DNA of 41,815 nt from Candidatus Frankia nodulisporulans (GTDB lineage: Bacteria; Actinomycetota; Actinomycetes; Frankiales; Frankiaceae). The stretch is from positions 1 to 41,815 of the forward strand of contig NZ_CADCWS010000013.1 in NCBI RefSeq assembly GCF_902806475.1. The letters are read 5' to 3'. The translations under genes and the position numbers were made by a program. The notes beneath the pieces are model-generated. The model worked only from the letters and a program-made list of their open reading frames with translations. It was not told the DNA's origin and searched no databases. Below are positions 35,623 through 41,815 of this stretch, one piece after another. Position 1 is the stretch's first letter, and each line of letters starts with the position of its first letter.

Positions 35623-35951
35623 CCGTGGCCAGCCTGAAGATCAAGAAGGGTGACACGGTCCAGATCATCACCGGTAAGGACCGTGGCCTCAAGGGCAAGG
35701 TCATCCGGGCGTATCCGGAGCGGAACAAGGTCCTGGTCGAGGGTGCGAACCGGATTACCCGGCACACCCGCGTCCAGCAGAGCGCGCGTGGTTCGCAGGC
35801 CGGGGGCATCATCACCCAGGAGGCCCCGATCCACGTCAGCAACGTGCAGATCATTGATCCGTCGGATGGCAGGCCCACCCGCATCGGCTACCGGATCAAC
35901 GAGGACGGCACCAAGGTCCGCATCTCCCGGCGTACCGGCACCGAGCTGTAG
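35619..35951 (+). CDS. rplX: 50S ribosomal protein L24
   Basis: The product has 110 residues. The KOW motif [38 protein letters not shown] is at about 6-44, followed by the [15 protein letters not shown] block. It starts with GTG behind GGAGG, overlapping rplN by four bases. L24 initiates 50S assembly. Confidence 0.97.
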   Translation: MTVASLKIKKGDTVQIITGKDRGLKGKVIRAYPERNKVLVEGANRITRHTRVQQSARGSQAGGIITQEAPIHVSNVQIIDPSDGRPTRIGYRINEDGTKVRISRRTGTEL

Positions 35952-35993
35952 GCCGGACGAGCAGTCGAGAGCAGTGGGGAATCGAGTTCAGAC

Positions 35994-36578
35994 ATGACTG
36001 TCACCACCGAAGACCGGACCGCGGATGCCCGTCCGGTGCCGCGGCTCAAGCAGCGGTACCGCGAGGAGATCGCCCCGGCGTTGCGACAGGAGTTCTCCTT
36101 CGCCAACGTCATGCAGATCCCCGGCGTCGTGAAGGTTGTCGTGAACATGGGTGTCGGCGACGCCGCCCGCGACGCGAAGCTCATCGACGGCGCCGTGCGG
36201 GACCTGGCGGCCATCACCGGCCAGAAGCCGGCCGTGCGTCGGGCGACCAAGTCCATCGCCCAGTTCAAGCTGCGCGAGGGTATGCCGATCGGCGCGAAGG
36301 TCACCCTGCGCGGCGACCGGATGTGGGAGTTCCTCGACCGGCTGGTCAGCATCGCCCTGCCGCGTATCCGTGACTTCCGCGGCCTGTCGCCCAAGCAGTT
36401 CGACGGCCGGGGCAACTACACGTTCGGCGTGGTCGAGCAGTCGATCTTCCACGAGATCGACATCGACCGGATCGACCGGATTCGGGGCATGGACATCACG
36501 GTCGTGACCACCGCGACCACCGACGACGAGGGCCGGGCGCTCCTGCGGGCGCTGGGCTTCCCCTTCCGGGAGAACTAG
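35994..36578 (+). CDS. rplE: 50S ribosomal protein L5
   Basis: The product has 194 residues. The first ~15 are an extra Thr/Asp-rich segment; [41 protein letters not shown] follows, and the P-site-tRNA-contacting loop contains [33 protein letters not shown]. It binds 5S rRNA. The ATG has only a weak GGGGA upstream. rpsN starts four bases after its stop. Confidence 0.98.
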   Translation: MTVTTEDRTADARPVPRLKQRYREEIAPALRQEFSFANVMQIPGVVKVVVNMGVGDAARDAKLIDGAVRDLAAITGQKPAVRRATKSIAQFKLREGMPIGAKVTLRGDRMWEFLDRLVSIALPRIRDFRGLSPKQFDGRGNYTFGVVEQSIFHEIDIDRIDRIRGMDITVVTTATTDDEGRALLRALGFPFREN

Positions 36579-36582
36579 ACAG

Positions 36583-36768
36583 ATGGCCAAGAAGGCACTG
36601 ATCGAGAAGTCGAATCGCAAGCCGAAGTACGCCGTGCGTGGATACACCCGCTGCCAGCGCTGTGGGCGGTCCCGCTCGGTGTACCGGGTCTTCGGACTCT
36701 GCCGGGTCTGCCTGCGTCAGATGGCACACCGCGGCGAGCTGCCGGGCGTCACCAAGAGCTCCTGGTAG
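36583..36768 (+). CDS. rpsN: 30S ribosomal protein S14, zinc-binding (type Z)
   Basis: The product has 61 residues, the length of the zinc form (the zinc-free paralogue has about 100). CQRC (24-27) and CRVC (40-43) are the metal ligands. [24 protein letters not shown] is typical. It is the only S14 gene visible in the window. Confidence 0.98.
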   Translation: MAKKALIEKSNRKPKYAVRGYTRCQRCGRSRSVYRVFGLCRVCLRQMAHRGELPGVTKSSW

Positions 36769-36894
36769 TTCGAAGCATTCGGCTTCCCTCCGTACCACCC
36801 CCGCACGTCCTCCCGATCGCGGTAGGCCCGACACCCGGCCGCCGGAGCAGCGCTTCGGAGCCGATGGGAACCCCCGTGAGAAAGGCGTAACCCC

Positions 36895-37305
36895 ATGACG
36901 ATGACCGACCCCATCGCGGACATGCTCACTCGTGTCCGCAACGGCAGCCGGGCGTACCACGACCGCGTGGCCATGCCGCACAGCAAGATCAAGACGCACA
37001 TCGCCGAGATTCTCCAGCAGGAGGGCTACATCTCCAGCTGGCACGTCGAGGACGCGACCTCGGCCGGCGGCGTCGGCCACACGCTGGTCATCGATCTGAA
37101 GTACGGGCCGAACCGCGAGCGCTCGATCGCCGGTATCAAGCGCATCAGCAAGCCGGGCCTGCGGGTCTACGCCAAGGCGACCAACCTCCCCAAGGTTCTT
37201 GGGGGACTGGGTGTCGCGATCATCTCGACCTCGTCGGGGCTGCTGACCGACAAGCAGGCGAACAAGCGGGGCGTGGGCGGGGAAGTCCTCGCCTACGTCT
37301 GGTAA
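36895..37305 (+). CDS. rpsH: 30S ribosomal protein S8
   Basis: The product has 136 residues, normal length. It starts [31 protein letters not shown] and ends with [26 protein letters not shown]. It binds the central 16S domain. The ATG follows GAAAGG; a second ATG at 36901 is possible but unneeded. The 126-base spacer after rpsN contains no gene. Confidence 0.98.
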   Translation: MTMTDPIADMLTRVRNGSRAYHDRVAMPHSKIKTHIAEILQQEGYISSWHVEDATSAGGVGHTLVIDLKYGPNRERSIAGIKRISKPGLRVYAKATNLPKVLGGLGVAIISTSSGLLTDKQANKRGVGGEVLAYVW

Positions 37306-37317
37306 GGAGGGCGAGCG

Positions 37318-37854
37318 ATGTCTCGGATCGGGCGCCTGCCCATTCCCGTCCCTGGCGGTGTCGACATCACCGTTGAGGGGCCCACGATCACGGTCAAGGG
37401 GCCCAAGGGCACCCTGAGCCACACCGTCGTCGAGCCGATCGCGGTCAATCGGGAGGAGGGTCAGCTTGTTGTGACCCGTCCCGACGATGACCGTCGGTCC
37501 CGCTCGCTGCACGGTCTGACCCGCACGCTGGTCTCGAACATGGTCACCGGCGTCACCGCCGGGTACTCCAAGACCCTGGAGATCGTCGGCGTCGGTTACC
37601 GCGTCCAGGCGAAGGGCTCGGACCTCGAGTTCGCGCTCGGCTACAGCCACCCCGTCCCGGTCAAGGCCCCCGAGGGCATCCGCTTCGAGGTGCAGACCCC
37701 GACCCGCTTCGTCGTCCACGGGATCGACAAGCAGCTCGTCGGTGAGGTCTCGGCGAAGATCCGCGGCCTGCGCAAGCCCGACCCCTACAAGGGCAAGGGT
37801 GTGCGCTACCAGGGTGAGGTCGTCCGCCGCAAGGTCGGGAAGACCGGGAAGTAG
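37318..37854 (+). CDS. rplF: 50S ribosomal protein L6
   Basis: The product has 178 residues, normal length. It has two similar L6 domains; the second carries the signature [36 protein letters not shown] lies before the ATG. It contacts the sarcin-ricin loop near the factor site. Confidence 0.98.
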   Translation: MSRIGRLPIPVPGGVDITVEGPTITVKGPKGTLSHTVVEPIAVNREEGQLVVTRPDDDRRSRSLHGLTRTLVSNMVTGVTAGYSKTLEIVGVGYRVQAKGSDLEFALGYSHPVPVKAPEGIRFEVQTPTRFVVHGIDKQLVGEVSAKIRGLRKPDPYKGKGVRYQGEVVRRKVGKTGK

Positions 37855-37864
37855 GAGATAGATC

Positions 37865-38239
37865 ATGCCAGTGAGCCTTGGCGTCAGCGCGAAGCGACGG
37901 ATCTCGAAGCTCCGTCGGCATTCCCGCGTGCGCAAGAAGGTGGCGGGCACCCCGTCGCGCCCCCGGCTCGTCGTCACCCGCTCCTCCCGGCACATCTACG
38001 CCCAGGTCATCGACGACGTGGCCGGGCACACCCTCGCCTCGGCGTCCACCCTGGACGTGACACTGCGCGAGGGCGAGGGCGACAAGAGCGCCCAGGCCCG
38101 CAAGGTCGGCGAACTGGTCGCCCAGCGGGCGAAGGCGGCCGGCGTCGACGCCGTCGTGTTCGACCGCGGTGGACGGACCTACGCTGGTCGTATCGCGGCT
38201 CTCGCCGACGCGGCCCGGGAAGGCGGCCTGGACTTCTGA
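37865..38239 (+). CDS. rplR: 50S ribosomal protein L18
   Basis: The product has 124 residues. It binds 5S rRNA together with L5. The Arg/Lys-rich N terminus [28 protein letters not shown] is followed by [37 protein letters not shown] is ten bases upstream. An 80-base gap with a 6-bp hairpin separates it from rpsE. Confidence 0.98.
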   Translation: MPVSLGVSAKRRISKLRRHSRVRKKVAGTPSRPRLVVTRSSRHIYAQVIDDVAGHTLASASTLDVTLREGEGDKSAQARKVGELVAQRAKAAGVDAVVFDRGGRTYAGRIAALADAAREGGLDF

Positions 38240-38319
38240 TGACCGCCCAGGCACCGGCCACGCCGGCCCGCGCGATCACGCGGGATATTCAGGACAGTCA
38301 GAACAGGGAGATGTTGTAG

Positions 38320-38937
38320 ATGCCAGGCCAGCAGCGCCGCGGCGGCAGCTCCGGCGGCTCGGACCGTCGGGAACGCCGGGACCGGTCGGGCGGCGGCCCG
38401 GCCCAGGAGAAGAACGCCTACGTCGAGCGGGTCGTCGCGATCAACCGGGTGGCCAAGGTCGTCAAGGGTGGTCGTCGGTTCAGCTTCACCGCTCTGGTCG
38501 TCGTCGGGGACGCCGACGGGACGGTCGGCATCGGCTACGGCAAGGCGAAGGAGGTGCCGGCCGCCATCGCCAAGGGTGTGGAGGAGGCCAAGAAGCACTT
38601 CTTCAAGGTGCCGCGGATCGGCTCGACCATTCCTCACCCGGTACAGGGTGAGGAGGCGGCCGGTGTCGTGCTGCTCAAGCCGGCCTCGCCGGGTACCGGC
38701 GTGATCGCCGGCGGCCCGGTGCGTGCCGTGCTCGAGTGCGCCGGCGTCCACGACGTGCTGTCGAAGTCGCTCGGCTCGTCGAACCCGATCAACATCGTGC
38801 ACGCGACCGTGGCCGCTCTGCGTGGCCTCATGCGGCCCGAGGAGATCGCGGCTCGCCGTGGCCTGCCGCTCGAGGACGTCGCTCCGCCCGCCATGCTGCG
38901 GGCCCGTGCGGCGGCAGCCGCCGGGGCGGGTGCGTGA
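38320..38937 (+). CDS. rpsE: 30S ribosomal protein S5
   Basis: The product has 205 residues. A Gly/Arg/Ser-rich N-terminal extension of about 28 residues precedes the dsRNA-binding core [58 protein letters not shown] is typical. It functions in translational accuracy. The ATG at 38320 follows GGGAG. Its stop overlaps rpmD by one base. Confidence 0.98.
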   Translation: MPGQQRRGGSSGGSDRRERRDRSGGGPAQEKNAYVERVVAINRVAKVVKGGRRFSFTALVVVGDADGTVGIGYGKAKEVPAAIAKGVEEAKKHFFKVPRIGSTIPHPVQGEEAAGVVLLKPASPGTGVIAGGPVRAVLECAGVHDVLSKSLGSSNPINIVHATVAALRGLMRPEEIAARRGLPLEDVAPPAMLRARAAAAAGAGA

Positions 38938-39122
38938 TGGCCAAGCTGCGCATCACGCAGATCCGTTCCGGTATCGGCGGCACCCACAACCAGCGGGCGA
39001 CGCTGCGCACCCTCGGACTGCGTAAGATCAACTCGTCGACGGTCCGGGAGGACCGTCCCGAGGTGCTCGGAATGATCAGGACTGTGACCCACCTGGTTCG
39101 GGTCGAGGAGGTGGACGCGTAG
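38937..39122 (+). CDS. rpmD: 50S ribosomal protein L30
   Basis: The product has 61 residues, normal length: [61 protein letters not shown] is a complete L30 in content. The ATG at 38937 overlaps the rpsE TGA; longer frames start inside rpsE and are rejected. rplO begins two bases after its stop. Confidence 0.97.
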   Translation: MAKLRITQIRSGIGGTHNQRATLRTLGLRKINSSTVREDRPEVLGMIRTVTHLVRVEEVDA

Positions 39123-39124
39123 CC

Positions 39125-39628
39125 ATGGCCGAACTGTCGAAGACCGAGGCCGATGCTGGCGCCACGGCGGGCGAGGCCGAGCGTGGCCGCGGCCTGAAGG
39201 TGCACCACCTTCGCCCGGCACCCGGAGCGCATCGCAAGAAGATCCGGGTCGGCCGTGGTGAGGGCTCCAAGGGCAAGACGGCCGGACGTGGCACCAAGGG
39301 CTCCAAGGCCCGCAAGCAGGTGCCCGCCCGGTTCGAGGGTGGTCAGATGCCGCTGCACATGCGGCTGCCCAAGCTCAAGGGCTTCAACAACCCGAACCGG
39401 GTCGAGTACCAGGTGGTGAACGTCGCCATCCTCGCCGAGCTGTTCCCCGACGGCGGCCAGGTCAGCAAGGCCGACCTGGTGGCCCGCGGCGCGGTACGCG
39501 CCAAGCTGCCGGTGAAGGTGCTGGGCGACGGCGACCTCGGCGTCGCGCTGCACATCACCGCGGACGCGTTCTCCGCCTCCGCGCGGGAGAAGATCGCGGC
39601 CGCCGGCGGGAGTGTCACCGAAAGCTGA
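39125..39628 (+). CDS. rplO: 50S ribosomal protein L15
   Basis: The product has 167 residues, somewhat longer than usual (144-150) because of a 20-residue Glu/Ala-rich N-terminal extension. The core [64 protein letters not shown] is unmistakable. GAGGAGG lies within the rpmD end. A terminator hairpin follows immediately, so this ends the spc operon here. Confidence 0.98.
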   Translation: MAELSKTEADAGATAGEAERGRGLKVHHLRPAPGAHRKKIRVGRGEGSKGKTAGRGTKGSKARKQVPARFEGGQMPLHMRLPKLKGFNNPNRVEYQVVNVAILAELFPDGGQVSKADLVARGAVRAKLPVKVLGDGDLGVALHITADAFSASAREKIAAAGGSVTES

Positions 39629-39631
39629 GAC

Positions 39632-39664
39632 GGGCGGGGGTGGCGTACAGCGACCCCCGCCCGA
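39632..39664 (+). terminator. terminator between rplO and secY
   Basis: CGGGCGGGGGT (39632-39642) pairs perfectly with ACCCCCGCCCG (39654-39664) around an 11-base loop, four bases after the rplO stop. Confidence 0.75.
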
Positions 39665-39874
39665 CGTGTGTCCGGACCCGGATGCCGGTCGCACCCGCCT
39701 GGCACACCGTTCGTTCCGGCTACTGCTGCTTACCGGACGTGATGTCCGGACGAGGGGACCTCGTGTCCTGTTACAGTCGCCTCACCGATGTCGGCCGGGT
39801 GCCGACTTCGGTGCTCCGTTCCGGGCAGAATGTCCACCCTCCCCGTCGGTCCGCCATCTCCAGCAGGAGGAGCC

Positions 39875-41167
39875 GTGCTCACCGCCTTCACACGGGCATT
39901 CCGCACTCCTGACCTGCGTAAGAAGCTGCTGTTCACCGTCGGGGTCGTGGTGCTGTTCCGGTTCGGCAGCGTCATGCCGTCACCCGGGGTGTCCACCCGC
40001 GCGGTCAACACCTGCCTGAACGCGGCGAGTGCCGAAGGCAGCAACGTGTACTCGCTGATCAACCTCTTCAGCGGCGGTGCGCTGCTCCAGCTGTCCATCT
40101 TCGCGCTCGGCATCATGCCGTACATCACCTCGAGCATCATCATCCAGCTGCTCGTCGTGGTCATCCCACGGCTCGAGCAGCTGAAGAAGGAAGGCAGCGC
40201 GGGCGAGCAGAAGCTCACCCAGTACACCCGCTACCTGACGATCGCCCTGGGCATCCTGCAGGCCACCGGCATCGTGGCCTTGGCGCGCAGCGGCCGGCTG
40301 TTCCCGAGCTGCTCGGCGGCCATCATCCCGGACACGAGTCTGTTCCGAATCGCCACCATCGTGATCACGATGACCGCCGGTACCGCGGTCATCATGTGGA
40401 TGGGTGAGCTGATCACGGCGCGTGGTATCGGTAACGGCATGTCCCTGCTCATCTTCACGTCGATCGCGGCGCGGCTGCCTTCCGAGGGCAGCAGCATCCT
40501 CCAGGTCGCCGGTGGTGTGGTGTTCAGCCTGGTGATCCTGCTGGGGCTCGCCATCGTGGTGTTCGTGGTGTTCGTGGAGCAGTCCCAGCGCCGCATCCCG
40601 GTGCAGTACGCCAAGCGGCTGATCGGCCGGCGGATGTACGGCGGGACCTCCACCTACCTGCCGATCAAGGTTAACCAGGCCGGGATCATCCCGGTCATCT
40701 TCGCGTCCTCCCTGCTCCAGCTGCCGCAGCTGATCGGTCAGGTGTGGAGCAACCAGGGCTTCCAGGACTTCGAGCAGCGTTATCTCTCACGCGGCGACCA
40801 TCCGCTCTACCTGGTGACATACTTCGCACTCATCATCTTCTTCACCTACTTCTATGTTGCGATCACCTTCAACCCGACGGAGGTGGCCGACAACATGAAG
40901 AAGTACGGTGGGTTCATCCCTGGGCTCAGACCGGGCAACCCGACGGTGGAGTACCTCAAACACGTACTTGATCGGATCACGCTGCCGGGGTCACTGTTCC
41001 TCGGCGTGATCACGGTACTTCCGTTGGCACTGTTGAACCTGACCAAGGACCAGCCGTTCCCGTTCGCGGGCACCTCGGTCCTGATCATGGTAGGGGTGGG
41101 GCTGGAAACGGTGAAGCAGATCGAGAGCCAGCTCATGCTCCGCAACTACGAAGGTTTCCTCCGGTAG
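39875..41167 (+). CDS. secY: preprotein translocase channel subunit SecY
   Basis: The product has 430 residues, with ten hydrophobic helices. [21 protein letters not shown] leads into the first. [20 protein letters not shown] (helix 2b), GNGMSLLIF, and the cytoplasmic [10 protein letters not shown] loop are conserved family marks. It forms the Sec channel in the inner membrane with SecE. The GTG at 39875 has GGAGGAG just upstream; the frame opens at 39788 without conserved sequence. The stop overlaps the adk start by one base. The 246-base gap upstream holds a terminator and probably an own promoter (TACAGT at 39772-39777 is only a weak candidate). Confidence 0.98.
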   Translation: MLTAFTRAFRTPDLRKKLLFTVGVVVLFRFGSVMPSPGVSTRAVNTCLNAASAEGSNVYSLINLFSGGALLQLSIFALGIMPYITSSIIIQLLVVVIPRLEQLKKEGSAGEQKLTQYTRYLTIALGILQATGIVALARSGRLFPSCSAAIIPDTSLFRIATIVITMTAGTAVIMWMGELITARGIGNGMSLLIFTSIAARLPSEGSSILQVAGGVVFSLVILLGLAIVVFVVFVEQSQRRIPVQYAKRLIGRRMYGGTSTYLPIKVNQAGIIPVIFASSLLQLPQLIGQVWSNQGFQDFEQRYLSRGDHPLYLVTYFALIIFFTYFYVAITFNPTEVADNMKKYGGFIPGLRPGNPTVEYLKHVLDRITLPGSLFLGVITVLPLALLNLTKDQPFPFAGTSVLIMVGVGLETVKQIESQLMLRNYEGFLR

Positions 41168-41815
41168 TGCGCCTCGTACTGGTGGGACCGCCCGGTGCCG
41201 GAAAGGGTACTCAGGCCGCGTTCATCGCCCAGGCGCGGTCGATCCCCAAGATCTCCACAGGGGACATTTTCCGAGCGAACGTGCGACAGGGAACGGAACT
41301 GGGCGTCAAGGCCAAGGCGTACATGGACGCCGGTGACCTCGTCCCGGACGAGATCACCATCGGCATGGTCCGTAACCGCCTGGCCGAGGACGACGCGGTC
41401 AAGGGCTTCCTGCTCGACGGCTTCCCCCGCAACGTGCCGCAGGCCGAGGTGCTTGGCCAGATGCTCGACGCGATGGGGACCAAGCTGGATGTCGTCCTCG
41501 AGCTCGTCGTCGACGACGACGAGGTGGTGCGGCGGCTGTCCGGGCGGCGGACCTGCCGCAACTGCGGGCACATCTGGCACCTCGACTTCGACCCGCCGTC
41601 GGTCGAGGATGTCTGTGACCGCTGTGGCGGCGATCTGTTCCAGCGCGACGACGACCGGTCGGAGACCGTTCGCCACCGCCTCGAGGTGTACGCCGACCAG
41701 ACGTCGCCCCTGGTGGCCTACTACGCCGAGAAGGGCATCCTGATCGGCATCGACGCCACCGGCCCGGTGGACAACGTCACCGATCGCGCGCTGGACGGAC
41801 TGCGCCACTACGGCG
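41167..41815 (+). CDS. adk: adenylate kinase (cut by right window edge)
   Basis: 216 codons are visible and the frame runs off the edge with no stop. The P-loop GPPGAGKGT is at about residues 7-15, followed by STGDIFR, the AMP-binding LLDGFPRN, and the LID arginines in RRLSGRRTC. The LID has four cysteines, CRNC-X16-CDRC, the zinc-binding form. ATP plus AMP gives two ADP. The GTG overlaps the secY TAG (TAGTG), so the pair is translationally coupled. Confidence 0.96.
   Translation, partial: MRLVLVGPPGAGKGTQAAFIAQARSIPKISTGDIFRANVRQGTELGVKAKAYMDAGDLVPDEITIGMVRNRLAEDDAVKGFLLDGFPRNVPQAEVLGQMLDAMGTKLDVVLELVVDDDEVVRRLSGRRTCRNCGHIWHLDFDPPSVEDVCDRCGGDLFQRDDDRSETVRHRLEVYADQTSPLVAYYAEKGILIGIDATGPVDNVTDRALDGLRHYG

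Overview
The window is a high-G+C actinobacterial chromosome segment, almost certainly from Frankia or a close relative. The evidence is the overall base composition, the many GTG/TTG starts, a TTG-started rpoB and rpoC, a zinc-ribbon S14, an acidic N-terminal extension on NusG, and the gene order tRNA-Thr/tRNA-Met/rpmG - hadAB-like - tRNA-Trp/secE/nusG/rplKA/rplJL/rpoBC - rpsL/rpsG/fusA/tuf - S10/spc cluster - secY/adk. The genus call is inference; no database search was possible.

Layout. 1-5.5 kb: a Rossmann/DUF2520 dehydrogenase-like gene, the membrane protease htpX, yajQ, tRNA-Tyr, pyrE, a gamma-glutamylcyclotransferase-like gene and a small four-helix membrane protein. 5.5-7.2 kb: a secreted GH25 lysozyme with C-terminal LGFP-type repeats, read from an AT-rich promoter island. 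7.2-10.5 kb: tRNA-Thr, tRNA-Met, rpmG, two hot-dog (MaoC/HadAB-like) dehydratase genes, a class I aminotransferase on the opposite strand, and tRNA-Trp. 10.5-22.7 kb: secE, nusG, rplK, rplA, then an L10-type leader, rplJ, rplL, a long (about 0.6 kb) rpoB leader, rpoB and rpoC. 22.8-24.3 kb: an RluA-type pseudouridine synthase and a Mug-type DNA glycosylase, converging with overlapping ends. 24.3-29.2 kb: a long non-coding stretch with 11-bp repeats, then the str operon (rpsL, rpsG, fusA, tuf). 29.4-39.6 kb: the S10 and spc operons, with two 1-nt overlaps (rplV/rpsC, rpsE/rpmD) and several 4-nt overlaps. 39.9 kb to the edge: secY and the start of adk.

Together these genes build the ribosome, RNA polymerase, elongation factors and Sec channel. 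The transcription units are separated by very GC-rich, mostly perfect hairpins (after rplA, rplL, rpoC, tuf and rplO) that lack U-tracts. I see no CRISPR array, transposase, prophage or toxin-antitoxin module, and no clear undescribed multi-gene system. The most interesting non-coding observations are the motif CATGT immediately 3' of several hairpins, a possible small transcript upstream of the str operon (promoter, 11-bp repeats, hairpin), 17-bp repeats in front of rplN, and a 109-residue Ala/Thr/Glu tail on ribosomal protein S3.
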